Assembly: GCF_031583065.1 (NCBI RefSeq)
Contig: NZ_CP134053.1
Location: 1,922,001-1,986,000, forward strand
DNA: 64,000 nt
Direction: 5' to 3'
From: Streptomyces sp. CGMCC 4.7035
GTDB taxonomy: Bacteria > Actinomycetota > Actinomycetes > Streptomycetales > Streptomycetaceae
The translations under genes and the position numbers were made by a program. The first letter of the stretch is position 1; each line of letters starts with the position of its first letter. The notes beneath the pieces are model-generated. The model searched no databases, was not told where the DNA came from, and was given only the letters and a program-made list of their open reading frames with translations. Positions 25,648-34,479 of this stretch are shown here, piece by piece.

Positions 25648-27356
25648 GGCCCGGGGCGGAAGCCGAACCCGGTGCCGAGGTGAAGCCCGGGGCTGAAGCA
25701 AAGCCCCGGGCCCTCACGAAGGTCTCCCGGGGGAGCGCGACGCGGCTCGGGCTCATGGCCCTGCCCGTCGCGTTCTTCGCGGTCTTCTTCGCCTACCCCG
25801 TCGCCGCGATCGTCGCGCGCGGTCTCCACGTCGACGGGGTGTGGCGCCTCGGGCGCGTCGCGGATGTGCTCGCACAGTCCGACATCCGCCACGTGCTGTG
25901 GTTCACGACCTGGCAGGCGCTGGCCTCGACCGCCCTCACGCTGCTGGTCGCGCTCCCCGGCGCCTACGTCTTCGCGCGCTACGACTTCCCTGGCAAGCAG
26001 GTGCTGCGCGCGGTCGTCACCGTCCCGTTCGTGCTGCCGACGGTCGTCGTCGGCACGGCGTTCCTGGCCCTCGTGGGCCGCGGCGGACTCCTCGACGACC
26101 TGTGGGGCATACGGCTCGACACGACCGTATGGGCCATCCTGCTCGCCCACGTCTTCTTCAACTACGCGGTCGTCGTCCGCACGGTCGGCGGCCTGTGGGC
26201 GCAGCTCGACCCGCGCCAGGAGGAGGCCGCCCGCGTGCTCGGCGCCTCCCGCTTCACGGCGTGGCGTACGGTGACGCTGCCCGCGCTGAGTCCGGCCGTG
26301 GCCGCGGCCGCGCTGATGGTGTTCCTGTTCACCTTCACCTCGTTCGGCGTGGTGCAGATCCTCGGCGGCCCCACCTTCTCCACGCTGGAGGTCGAGATCT
26401 ACCGGCAGACGTCGGAGATCTTCGACCTGTCCACGGCCGCCGTGCTGACGATCGTCCAGTTCTTGGCGGTGGGCGCCATCCTTGTGGTGCACGCCTGGAC
26501 CGTGCGCCGCCGGGAGAGCGCGCTGCGGCTGGTCGACGCCTCCCTCACGGCGCGCAGGCCGCGCGGGGCGGGCCAGTGGGCGCTGCTCGGCTCGGTCCTC
26601 GCCACCGTCGCCGCCCTGCTGGTGCTGCCGCTGGCCGTACTCGTCCAACGTTCGCTCGACGCGCCCGGGTTCGCGTACTACAAGGCGCTGACGCACGACG
26701 GCGGCGGCATCTTCCTCGTCCCGCCGATCGACGCGATCGGCAACTCCCTCCGGTACGCCGTCGCCGCCACGCTCATCGCCGTGCTGATCGGCTCACTCGC
26801 CGCCGCGGCCCTCGCCCGCAGGGACGCCGGCCGACTCGTGAGGGGCTTCGACGCGCTGCTCATGCTGCCGCTGGGCGTGTCCGCCGTGACGGTCGGCTTC
26901 GGATTCCTGATCTCCCTCGACAAGCCGCCGCTGGACCTGCGCGGTTCCTGGTTCCTGGTGCCGCTCGCCCAGGCGCTGGTGGGCGCCCCCTTCGTCGTAC
27001 GCACCATGCTGCCCGTCCTGCGGGCCGTGGATGAGCGGCTGCGGGAGGCGGCGGCCGTGCTGGGGGCGTCACCGTGGCGGGTGTGGCGGGAGGTCGATCT
27101 GCCGATCGTGCGGCGGGCGCTGCTGATCGCGGCCGGATTCGCGTTCGCCGTGTCGCTGGGCGAGTTCGGGGCGACTGTATTCATCGCGCGGCCGGACAAT
27201 CCGACGCTGCCGGTCGCGGTGGCACGGCTGCTCGGTCGGCCCGGTGACCTCAACTACGGCCAGGCGATGGCGCTTTCGACGATTCTGATGGTGGTGTGCG
27301 CGGTGGCTCTGCTGGTCCTGGAACGGCTGCGCACGGATCGGACGGGGGAGTTCTGA
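25611..27356 (+). CDS. thiP: Thiamine ABC transporter permease (fused two-domain)
   Basis: The 581-residue permease has about 12 membrane helices and two binding-protein-dependent transport domains. EAA-type loops are at EEAARVLGASRFTAWRTVTL and REAAAVLGASPWRVWREVDL, as in ThiP. The N-terminus overlaps thiB by ~37 bases if GTG 25611 is used; GTG 25623 is an alternative. Residues 10-35 are a low-complexity GAEAEPGAEVKPGAEAKP repeat. Confidence 0.93.
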   Translation: MGQVVDVARTEVGPGAEAEPGAEVKPGAEAKPRALTKVSRGSATRLGLMALPVAFFAVFFAYPVAAIVARGLHVDGVWRLGRVADVLAQSDIRHVLWFTTWQALASTALTLLVALPGAYVFARYDFPGKQVLRAVVTVPFVLPTVVVGTAFLALVGRGGLLDDLWGIRLDTTVWAILLAHVFFNYAVVVRTVGGLWAQLDPRQEEAARVLGASRFTAWRTVTLPALSPAVAAAALMVFLFTFTSFGVVQILGGPTFSTLEVEIYRQTSEIFDLSTAAVLTIVQFLAVGAILVVHAWTVRRRESALRLVDASLTARRPRGAGQWALLGSVLATVAALLVLPLAVLVQRSLDAPGFAYYKALTHDGGGIFLVPPIDAIGNSLRYAVAATLIAVLIGSLAAAALARRDAGRLVRGFDALLMLPLGVSAVTVGFGFLISLDKPPLDLRGSWFLVPLAQALVGAPFVVRTMLPVLRAVDERLREAAAVLGASPWRVWREVDLPIVRRALLIAAGFAFAVSLGEFGATVFIARPDNPTLPVAVARLLGRPGDLNYGQAMALSTILMVVCAVALLVLERLRTDRTGEF

Positions 27357-27358
27357 CG

Positions 27359-28393
27359 ATGCTCAGGCTTGAGGGCGCGACCGTGCGCTTCGCGGGGCGC
27401 GCCGCCGCGCTCGACGGAGTCGACCTCGACGTCGCCGAGCACGAGATCGTGTGCGTGCTCGGGCCGAGCGGCAGCGGCAAGTCGACACTGCTGCGGGCCG
27501 TGGCCGGGCTGCAACCCCTCGACGCGGGACGGATGTTCCTCGACGGCCGGGACCTGGCCGGGGTGCCCGCGCACCGGCGCGGGGTCGGGTTGATGTTCCA
27601 GGACCACCAGCTGTTCCCGCAGCGGGACGTGGGCGGGAACGTCGCCTTCGGGCCGCGTATGCACGGGGCCGCGCGCGCCGAGCAGGACGTGCGCGTACGG
27701 GAGTTGCTCGACCTGGTCGGGCTGCCGGGGGCGGCGCGCCGGGCCGTCGCCGCCCTCTCCGGCGGCGAGCAGCAGCGCGTCGCGCTCGCCCGCGCCCTCG
27801 CGCCCCGGCCGCGACTGCTGATGCTGGACGAACCGCTGGGCCAGCTCGACCGGTCGCTGCGCGAGCGCCTGGTCGTCGAACTGAGGGATCTGTTCGGGCG
27901 ATTGGGCACGACCGTGCTCGCGGTCACCCATGACCAGGGTGAGGCCTTCGCGCTGGCCGACCGGGTCGTCGTGATGCGAAACGGGCGGATCGCCCAGTCC
28001 GGTACGCCTCTTGAGGTGTGGCAGCGGCCCGCCGACGCGTTCGTGGCGCGTTTCCTCGGCTTCGACAACGTGGTGGAGGCGACCGTCGCCGGACAGGCCG
28101 CGGACACACCCTGGGGCAAACTCCCGGTCCCGGAAGGCTCCCCGCAGGGGCCCGGCACGCTGCTCGTCCGGCCCGCCGGCGTACGGCTCGTGGACGCGTC
28201 CGAGGGTCTGCGCTGCACCGTGGCCGCACGCACCTTCCGCGGCACCCATGTCGCCGTACGCCTCCAGCCGGAGGGGGCGCCCGCGCTGGAGGCGGCGTGT
28301 GCGCTGCGGGCGGCGCCGGAGCCGGGGGACGAGGTCGGGGTCGTGTTCGACGCAGCCGAAATCGTGGTGCTCGGGGGCGCTGCCGGCGTCTGA
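27359..28393 (+). CDS. thiQ: Thiamine ABC transporter ATP-binding protein
   Basis: The 344-residue ATPase has Walker A GPSGSGKST, Q-loop MFQDHQLFPQ, signature LSGGEQQRVALARAL, Walker B LLMLDEPLGQLD and H-loop VTHDQGEAFAL. A C-terminal TOBE-like extension follows. ATG at 27359 begins 3 bases after the thiP stop, so the three genes form one operon under the TPP riboswitch. Confidence 0.93.
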   Translation: MLRLEGATVRFAGRAAALDGVDLDVAEHEIVCVLGPSGSGKSTLLRAVAGLQPLDAGRMFLDGRDLAGVPAHRRGVGLMFQDHQLFPQRDVGGNVAFGPRMHGAARAEQDVRVRELLDLVGLPGAARRAVAALSGGEQQRVALARALAPRPRLLMLDEPLGQLDRSLRERLVVELRDLFGRLGTTVLAVTHDQGEAFALADRVVVMRNGRIAQSGTPLEVWQRPADAFVARFLGFDNVVEATVAGQAADTPWGKLPVPEGSPQGPGTLLVRPAGVRLVDASEGLRCTVAARTFRGTHVAVRLQPEGAPALEAACALRAAPEPGDEVGVVFDAAEIVVLGGAAGV

Positions 28394-28725
28394 GCGCTCC
28401 GCTGGAAGTCCGGCACCGCCTGCGGGTGCGTCGTGGCTGGTCGCTCCCCCAAGTTATCGGCTTCGCTCGAACAGGGGGGACCCCCATCGCGGCGGAGCCG
28501 CACATCGATACAGCCCCGCGCCCCTTCGGGGTGCTGCCGAACCGCAAGCGCGGCCCGCTGACGGCGGTCCTGCTCGCGTTCTACCGCCGACTTCCCATCG
28601 ACGGCCGCAGTTGGCGGTACGGGGCGAACGCGGGCTGCTGGATTTCTGGCTGGAGCGGGCCTCGTTCGGGTGAGCGATGGGCAGCGAGCGGTGCGTGGTG
28701 AACGGGGTTCCACCTGTGTGGCACA
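28394..28725. repeat. Intergenic region with a Streptomyces-type dispersed palindromic repeat
   Basis: The segment at about 28418-28545 (GCGGGTGCGTCGTGGCTGGT, then GCGGC-GGA-GCCGC at 28489-28501, then CCCCTTCGGGG) resembles a highly repeated intergenic element remembered from many Streptomyces genomes; this was not checked by search. The rest, up to the terminator, has no convincing gene. A stretch ending LLDFWLERASFG (28673) looks protein-like and may be a relic. Confidence 0.55.
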
Positions 28726-28768
28726 ACGGCCAACGGCCCGCCCCCGAAAGGGGCGGGCCGTTGGCCGT
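28726..28768. terminator. Bidirectional terminator, 19-bp perfect stem
   Basis: A perfect 19-bp inverted repeat with loop CGAAA lies in the convergent gap between thiQ and the LAETG protein gene, 18 bases past the latter's stop. It can serve both strands. Confidence 0.88.
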
Positions 28769-28786
28769 ACGGACCGTGCCGGAGCG

Positions 28787-29476
28787 TCAGTCGGACTTCG
28801 ACGCGCCGCGGCGGCGCATGCCGAAGAACACCGCGCCACCGCCGATGACGACCAGGGCGCCGGCGACACCGGCGATCATGGGCGTGGCGGAGCTGGCACC
28901 GGTCTCGGCCAGGTTCGAGGTACCGGCCGCGGGCGAGGGGGAGTTGTCCCCGCTGGTGCCGGGGGCCGTGCTGCCCGACGCCGACGGGGTGGCGGACGAC
29001 GAGGACGGCGTCTGGGAGGGCTTCGGGGTCACCGAGGCCGAGGGGGTGGTCGAGGCCGACGGGGTCGTCTCCGTCGTCGTGCAGGCCTTGGACGGGGTGG
29101 TCAGGAGCGAGAGGTCCGCATTGACCTTGCCGCTGTTGGCGTTGATATGGACGCGGTACTGGGCGCCCGGGGCCCAGTCCTCGGAGAACGTGACGATGGC
29201 GCCCTCCTTGGTGCCGGTGACCGTCTGCTCGCCGACCTTCTTCGCGTCCGCCCCGTTCGACTCGAGGTAGACCGATACGGTCGCCTCCTTGCCCGAGGCG
29301 TCCTGGTCGGTGACGGTGATGACGCCCTTGCCGTTGTTGCCGCAGGACGCGGCGGCCGAGAAGTCACCGATCTTGCAGGCGAACGCGTTGCCGGCGACGC
29401 CGAGCGCGAGCGCGGCGGTGGCAGAGGCGACGCCCAGGATGCGCACCGATCGTGCGGTGCGGGAAGATATGGACAC
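28787..29476 (-). CDS. Secreted surface protein with LAETG sorting signal
   Basis: The 229-residue protein has a signal peptide ([20 protein letters not shown]). An exported domain with two Cys residues early on ([15 protein letters not shown]) contains [20 protein letters not shown] and is followed by a Thr/Ser/Pro-rich wall-spanning stretch. The cell-wall sorting signal is LAETG (residues 189-193), a hydrophobic helix and MRRRG. LAXTG motifs are class E sortase substrates in Streptomyces. The domain's ligand is unknown. A strong promoter lies upstream at 29559-29586. Confidence 0.88.
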   Translation of the reverse strand: MSISSRTARSVRILGVASATAALALGVAGNAFACKIGDFSAAASCGNNGKGVITVTDQDASGKEATVSVYLESNGADAKKVGEQTVTGTKEGAIVTFSEDWAPGAQYRVHINANSGKVNADLSLLTTPSKACTTTETTPSASTTPSASVTPKPSQTPSSSSATPSASGSTAPGTSGDNSPSPAAGTSNLAETGASSATPMIAGVAGALVVIGGGAVFFGMRRRGASKSD

Positions 29477-29558
29477 GATTGCCCTTCACGGGATGCGCAA
29501 CTGCGGGGGGTTCCGGGGACGTTGTGACAAACAACAGCGTCCCCACCAGACCCACAGG

Positions 29559-29586
29559 TCTATAAGCGGTGGCTGAACGCTGTCAA
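29559..29586 (-). promoter_or_regulatory. Sigma-HrdB-type promoter of the LAETG gene
   Basis: On the minus strand TTGACA (29586-29581) and TATAGA (29564-29559) are separated by 16 bases, a near-consensus vegetative promoter. It leaves a leader of about 75 bases before the ATG at 29476. Confidence 0.8.
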
Positions 29587-29701
29587 CGCCGATGTCCGGC
29601 ATGCCGGATGTCTTTGCCCGGACATTAACCATCGACGCGTTTGAGCTGGGCCGAAGCCTGCTCAACCCCTCGCAGCCGCATCCTCGTTCATCTGTACGAG
29701 C

Positions 29702-30109
29702 TCAGCCCTGCACCGCCGCCGGGTCCATCCACATGACCTCCCAGGTGTGGCCGTCCAGGTCGTCGAAGGCGCGGCCGTACATGTGGCCGTAGTCCTGCGT
29801 CTCGCCGGTCGCCGTGCCGCCCGCCGAGATCGCCCCGTCGACCAACTCGTCGACCTTCGCGCGGCTTTCGGCGCTCAGACAGAGCAGCACTTCGCTGGTC
29901 CTCGTGGCGTCCGCGATCTGCTTCTTCGTGAAGTCGGCGTAGCGCTGCTTGCTCAGCAGCATCGCGATGATGGTGTCGCTGATGACGACGCAGGCGCAGT
30001 CGTCCGTCGTGAACTGCGGGTTGATCGTGTAGCCCAGCTCCGTGAAGAACTTCTTCGACGCGTCGACGTCGGAGACGGGAAGGTTCACGAAGATCATCTG
30101 CTGGTACAT
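29702..30109 (-). CDS. VOC-family (glyoxalase/bleomycin-resistance-like) protein
   Basis: The 135-residue protein is a single VOC unit pair: IFVNLPVSDVDASKKFFTEL near the N-terminus and AFDDLDGHTWEVMWMDP at the C-terminus. ATG at 30109 follows GGGAGAA. Members are dioxygenases, glyoxalases or antibiotic-binding proteins; the function cannot be assigned. Confidence 0.88.
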   Translation of the reverse strand: MYQQMIFVNLPVSDVDASKKFFTELGYTINPQFTTDDCACVVISDTIIAMLLSKQRYADFTKKQIADATRTSEVLLCLSAESRAKVDELVDGAISAGGTATGETQDYGHMYGRAFDDLDGHTWEVMWMDPAAVQG

Positions 30110-30222
30110 GGGCGGTTTCTCCCGGTGGTGTGGTGAGCTGTACGGAGAGATGGACCCCGTGGCGGCGCGGAACTCATCGGTGGCGGGGGGACTTTTTTTC
30201 GTGGTGCCTCTCCTGCCGTCTC

Positions 30223-31467
30223 TCAGCCCGCCAACGGCATCGCCGCCAGTTCCGCGACCGCCCACGTCAGCGGCACGAACACCGCGACCAGAGCGCCCAC
30301 GCGCAGCAGCGCCGCGGTGCGCAGCGCGGTGGCCGGCGCACCCAGCCGCACCAGTGCGGCGACCGTGTCGGCGCGCGCCTGCTTCGCCTCGACCGCGGCC
30401 GTCGCCAGCGTCGCGAGCGTGCAGCCCGCCACGAGCACCGCACCCAGCGTCGTGAGCGGCCCGACCGACGCGCCCGCACCGGCGTACGCCGCCGCGGCGT
30501 ACGTCGCCGATGCCACCGCGCACACCACCCCGAGCGGCCGCCCGATCCGCCGTGCCTCCTCCTGAAGGCCGCGCCCGGCGAGCAACCGCACGGCACCGGG
30601 GCGCACGGCCTGCAGCAGCCAGCCGCACAGGTGCGCGATCGTGGGCGCGGCCAGCGCCAGCCCCAGCGCGGTCAGTGCCCAGCCCGCCGGCACCCCGGCG
30701 GGCCCGCTCACCAGACCGCCCGGCAGATGGGGCCCCGGTGCGGGGCCCGAGCGGCTCGCGTACGTCTCGACGGCCAGCCCCCCGGCGAACGCGGCCACGC
30801 CCCACGGCAGGCCGCCCGGTGCGGGCGGGGGAGCGGCGGGCCGGTCCGGCACCGGGATCCCGTCCGGGAGGTCGGCACCGCGTCCGTCCAGGGTGTCGTC
30901 GGCGCCGGAGCCGGCCTGGGGGGTGTCCTTCCGCCGCCCGGCGCGGCGCGGACGTCCCTCCTTCGGGCGCAGGGCGAGCGCGCCGGCCAGGGACGCGGCC
31001 AGGGGCACCAGCGCGAGCAGTGTGAGCGCCGCGGGCAGCGGCAGTGACCAGTCCACGGCGAGGAACTCCGCCGACCTGCCGCCGAACGGAATCCCCGTGA
31101 GATCGCCGCGCAGATACAGGAAGACCACCAGTGCCAGCAGCGAGCCGAGTGTGGTGGACAGGGCGGTGGTCACCGCCGAGTACGCCATCAGCCGGCCCGG
31201 TCCGAGGCCGATCGCCGCGAGCCCGGAGCGGGGGCGGGTGCCCGGGTCCGTGCGGGCGACGGCGACCGCGAAGTACACGGTGGCGGCGATCGGCGCGAGG
31301 CACCACACCAGCCGCAGCACCGAGCCGGCCGAGGCCTCCGGGTGCCCCATCGCGTACCCCAGCGTGCACAGCAGCAGGAAGCCCGTGCCCGCCGAAGCCG
31401 CGGCGACCGACAGGCGGCGGAGCTGGACGAGGGGGTGGGCCCCGCGGGCTAGACGGAGAGCGAGCAC
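30223..31467 (-). CDS. Multi-span membrane protein, probable ABC transporter permease
   Basis: The 414-residue protein has about eight to ten hydrophobic segments (e.g. AASAGTGFLLLCTLGYAMG and ALTLLALVPLAASLAGALAL). A Pro/Asp-rich loop lies near the middle. GTG at 31467 overlaps the end of the upstream ATPase gene, so the two are coupled and likely form one transporter. There is no FtsX core obvious by eye. The substrate is unknown. Confidence 0.7.
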   Translation of the reverse strand: MLALRLARGAHPLVQLRRLSVAAASAGTGFLLLCTLGYAMGHPEASAGSVLRLVWCLAPIAATVYFAVAVARTDPGTRPRSGLAAIGLGPGRLMAYSAVTTALSTTLGSLLALVVFLYLRGDLTGIPFGGRSAEFLAVDWSLPLPAALTLLALVPLAASLAGALALRPKEGRPRRAGRRKDTPQAGSGADDTLDGRGADLPDGIPVPDRPAAPPPAPGGLPWGVAAFAGGLAVETYASRSGPAPGPHLPGGLVSGPAGVPAGWALTALGLALAAPTIAHLCGWLLQAVRPGAVRLLAGRGLQEEARRIGRPLGVVCAVASATYAAAAYAGAGASVGPLTTLGAVLVAGCTLATLATAAVEAKQARADTVAALVRLGAPATALRTAALLRVGALVAVFVPLTWAVAELAAMPLAG

Positions 31468-32186
31468 GCGGCCCGGCCTTCCGTCTCGGGCACCGGAGGC
31501 AGATGGACGTTGTTCACGCGCCGCCCGTCCAGCAGGGACACGGTGCGGTCGGCGAGCGCCGCGGTGTCCGGGTCGTGCGTGGCCAGGACGACCGTGATGC
31601 CGTGGGATCGGGCCGCCGTGGCGAGTGTGCGCAGCACCTGGGTGCGGTCGGCACGGTACAGCGGGGCCGTCGGCTCGTCCGCGAACAGCACGGTCGGGCC
31701 GGAGGCGATCGCCCGGGCGATGGCGACCCGCTGCCGCTCGGCCTGGAGCAGTTCGCAGGGGCGCTTGCGGGCGCAGTCGCCGATGTCGAGGCGCTCCAGC
31801 CACTCCAGGGCGGCGGTCTTGGCCCGGCGGCGGCTCGTGCCGCGCAGCATCAGCGGCAGGGCGGCGTTCTCCCAGGCGTTCAGCTCGGGGACGAGGAGGG
31901 GCACCGGGTCGATCCAGCCGAAGCGGTCGCGGCGCAGCCGTTCGCGGGTGAGCGGGCCCATGGTGTGCACGGGGGTGCTGTTGAACCAGACCTCGCCCTG
32001 CTGGATGGGGAGCAGACCGGCCAGGCACTGGAGCAGGGTCGTCTTGCCGCTGCCGCGCGGGCCGGTGACGGCCAGGATCTCGCCCTCGCGCACACCGAGC
32101 GAGACGCCGCCCAGCGCGGGCGATCCGTTGTGCTGGAAGTGCAGGGCGCGTGCCCAGAGCACGTCGTTGTCCGGCGGGGCCACCAT
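31449..32186 (-). CDS. ABC transporter ATPase with degenerate signature motif
   Basis: The 245-residue protein has an intact Walker A (GPRGSGKTT), a Walker B-like FADEPTAPL and an H-loop LATHDPDTA. The LSGGQ signature, however, reads LLQAERQRVAIARA, and the D-loop reads PLYRADR instead of SALD. It may form an asymmetric site or be weakly active. ATG 32186 was chosen because GAGG lies 8 bases upstream; GTG 32195 is the alternative. It is coupled to the permease gene. LolD/MacB-type ATPases are the nearest style. Confidence 0.85.
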   Translation of the reverse strand: MVAPPDNDVLWARALHFQHNGSPALGGVSLGVREGEILAVTGPRGSGKTTLLQCLAGLLPIQQGEVWFNSTPVHTMGPLTRERLRRDRFGWIDPVPLLVPELNAWENAALPLMLRGTSRRRAKTAALEWLERLDIGDCARKRPCELLQAERQRVAIARAIASGPTVLFADEPTAPLYRADRTQVLRTLATAARSHGITVVLATHDPDTAALADRTVSLLDGRRVNNVHLPPVPETEGRAACSLSV

Positions 32187-32414
32187 CGCGTACACCTCGG
32201 TTCAGATCCGTTTTCCCGTGCCGTTCCCCCATCCGGGGGACCCGTTCGGGGGAACGAAGACAGGGCCGATCGGTCACTCACGCTAGGCAGACGGCGACGC
32301 CGGCCCCGACAGCAAACGGCCCCGGGCCGCCGTTTCTCACTCGAACGGGCGGCACGGGGCCGTAGCTGATCAGTCAGGAGGAAGATCTGAGCGAAGCTCG
32401 CGGCCTCGGACGGC

Positions 32415-33779
32415 TCAGAGCTTCGTCCACGCCTCCGTCAGCGTCGCGCGCAGGATCTGCTCGATCTCGTCGAAGGTCTCCTGGTTGGAGATCAGCGGCG
32501 GAGCGAGCTGGACGACCGGGTCGCCGCGGTCGTCGGCACGGCAGTACAGGCCGTTCTCGAACAGGGCCTTGGACAGGAAGCCGTACAGGACGCGCTCGGT
32601 CTCCTCCTCGTTGAAGGACTCCTTGGTCGCCTTGTCCTTGACCAGCTCGATGCCGTAGAAGAAGCCGTTGCCGCGGACGTCGCCGACGATCGGCAGGTCG
32701 TGCAGCTTCTGGAGGGTCGACAGGAACGCGCCCTCGTTGTCGAGCACGTGCTGGTTGAGACCCTCGCGCTCGAACAGGTCGAGGTTGGCGAGACCCACCG
32801 CGGCCGACACCGGGTGGCCGCCGAAGGTGTAGCCGTGCAGGAAGGTGTTGTCGCCCTTGTAGAACGGCTCGGCGATGCGGTCGGAGATGATGCACGCGCC
32901 GATCGGGGAGTAGCCCGAGGTCATGCCCTTGGCACAGGTGATCATGTCCGGGACGTAGCCGAACTTGTCGCAGGCGAACATCGTGCCCAGGCGGCCGAAG
33001 GCGCAGATGACCTCGTCCGAGACCAGCAGGACGTCGTACTTGTCGCAGATCTCGCGGACCCGCTGGAAGTAGCCGGGCGGGGGCGGGAAGCAGCCGCCGG
33101 CGTTCTGCACCGGCTCCAGGAAGACCGCGGCGACGGTGTCCGGGCCCTCGAAGAGGATCTGCTGCTCGATCTGGTCGGCGGCCCAGCGGCCGAAGGCCTC
33201 GGGGTCGTCGCCGAAGATCGGGGCGCGGTAGATGTTGGTGTTCGGGACCTTGTGCGCGCCCGGGACCAGCGGCTCGAAGGGGGCCTTCAGGCCCGGCAGG
33301 CCGGTGATGGACAGGGCGCCCTGCGGGGTGCCGTGGTAGGCGACCGCACGCGAGATGACCTTGTACTTGGTGGGCTTGCCGACCAGCTTGAAGTACTGCT
33401 TGGCGAGCTTCCAGGCGGTCTCGACCGCCTCGCCGCCGCCCGTGGTGAAGAAGACCTTGTTGAGGTCGCCGGGCGCGTAGTCGGCGAGCCGCTCCGCGAG
33501 CTCGACGGCCTTCGGGTGGGCGTAGGACCACACCGGGAAGAACGCCAGCTCCTGCGCCTGCTTGAGGGCCGTCTCGGCCAGCTCGGTGCGGCCGTGGCCC
33601 GCCTGGACCACGAACAGACCGGCGAGACCGTCGAGGTAGCGCTTGCCCTTGTCGTCGTAGATGTAGGTGCCCTCACCCCGGACGATGGTGGGAACGGGCG
33701 CGTTCTCGTACGAGGACATGCGGGTGAAGTGCATCCACAGGTGGTCGTACGCGGTCTTGCTGAGGTCCTTGGTACTCAC
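32415..33779 (-). CDS. Class III PLP aminotransferase, putrescine/omega-amino acid type
   Basis: The 454-residue protein is of the SpuC/putrescine-pyruvate aminotransferase style: RYLDGLAGLFVVQAGHGR, FFTTGGGEAVETAWKLAKQY, EPVQNAGGCFPPP, and the PLP lysine in TCAKGMTSGYSPIGA. It would convert putrescine to 4-aminobutyraldehyde with pyruvate as acceptor. Convergent or unrelated genes lie downstream. Upstream it is followed closely by the Lrp-type regulator on the same strand (gap 19 bp), so the regulator is likely cotranscribed. Substrate is inferred from context with the dehydrogenases and PotABCD. Confidence 0.88.
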   Translation of the reverse strand: MSTKDLSKTAYDHLWMHFTRMSSYENAPVPTIVRGEGTYIYDDKGKRYLDGLAGLFVVQAGHGRTELAETALKQAQELAFFPVWSYAHPKAVELAERLADYAPGDLNKVFFTTGGGEAVETAWKLAKQYFKLVGKPTKYKVISRAVAYHGTPQGALSITGLPGLKAPFEPLVPGAHKVPNTNIYRAPIFGDDPEAFGRWAADQIEQQILFEGPDTVAAVFLEPVQNAGGCFPPPPGYFQRVREICDKYDVLLVSDEVICAFGRLGTMFACDKFGYVPDMITCAKGMTSGYSPIGACIISDRIAEPFYKGDNTFLHGYTFGGHPVSAAVGLANLDLFEREGLNQHVLDNEGAFLSTLQKLHDLPIVGDVRGNGFFYGIELVKDKATKESFNEEETERVLYGFLSKALFENGLYCRADDRGDPVVQLAPPLISNQETFDEIEQILRATLTEAWTKL

Positions 33780-33798
33780 GGCTATCGGGTCCTCACGG

Positions 33799-34314
33799 TT
33801 ATCGGGTTCCCCACATGTAGGTCTGCTTCTTGAGCTTGAGGTAGACGAAGCTCTCGGTGGAGCGCACTCCGGGGAGGGCCCGGATGCGTTTGTTGATGAC
33901 GTCCAGCAGGTGGTCGTCGTCCTCGCAGACGATCTCCACCATCAGGTCGAACGAGCCTGCGGTCATCACCACGTACTCGCATTCGGGCATGTCGGTCAGC
34001 GCGTCGGCGACGGGGTCCAGATCGCCCTCGACGTTGATCCCGACCATCGCCTGTCGGCGGAAGCCCACGGTGAGCGGGTCCGTGACGGCGACGATCTGCA
34101 TCACGCCCTGGTCGAGCAGCTTCTGGACGCGCTGGCGCACGGCCGCCTCGGAGAGGCCGACGGCCTTGCCGATGGCGGCGTACGGCCGGCGGCCGTCCTC
34201 CTGGAGCTGTTCGATGATGGCGAGGGAGACGGCGTCCAACTGGGGACTGCCGTTCCTGGACTCGCGGGAGTCCCTCTGGTCTGCGCTTCGACTGGCCACG
34301 ACCTCACTGTGCAC
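33799..34314 (-). CDS. Lrp/AsnC-family transcriptional regulator
   Basis: The 171-residue protein has an N-terminal winged HTH (AIIEQLQEDGRRPYAAIGKA, then VGLSEAAVRQRVQKLLDQG) and a C-terminal RAM ligand-binding domain (CEYVVMTAGSFDLMVEIVCE, PGVRSTESFVYLKL). GTG 34314 was chosen; a TTG at 34335 is also open. It lies between the aminotransferase and the divergent dehydrogenase, so it probably senses an amine or amino acid and controls both. A candidate operator is at 34375-34389. Confidence 0.9.
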   Translation of the reverse strand: MHSEVVASRSADQRDSRESRNGSPQLDAVSLAIIEQLQEDGRRPYAAIGKAVGLSEAAVRQRVQKLLDQGVMQIVAVTDPLTVGFRRQAMVGINVEGDLDPVADALTDMPECEYVVMTAGSFDLMVEIVCEDDDHLLDVINKRIRALPGVRSTESFVYLKLKKQTYMWGTR

Positions 34315-34374
34315 GACGTCTCGATAGTTCCGCAAGGCCAGATCGATGAAATTCGTTGTTTACGTGAGGGATGT

Positions 34375-34389
34375 CTGCGGATTTCGCAG
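34375..34389. promoter_or_regulatory. Candidate Lrp operator
   Basis: CTGCG-GATTT-CGCAG is a 15-bp palindrome with an AT-rich centre, the general form of Lrp/AsnC sites. It lies between the divergent regulator and dehydrogenase genes, 20 bp upstream of the dehydrogenase -35 box. Confidence 0.45.
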
Positions 34390-34409
34390 CTATGACGCAA
34401 TCGAGGGTG

Positions 34410-34437
34410 TTGAAAACGTGGGGCCACGGACTAGGGT
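34410..34437 (+). promoter_or_regulatory. Promoter of the aminobutyraldehyde dehydrogenase gene
   Basis: TTGAAA and TAGGGT are separated by 16 bases. The leader is about 38 bases, with GGAGGG before the GTG start. Confidence 0.65.
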
Positions 34438-34479
34438 GGGTGTCTCAGTCATTGGACACCCGAACTTGGAGGGCCGGCA

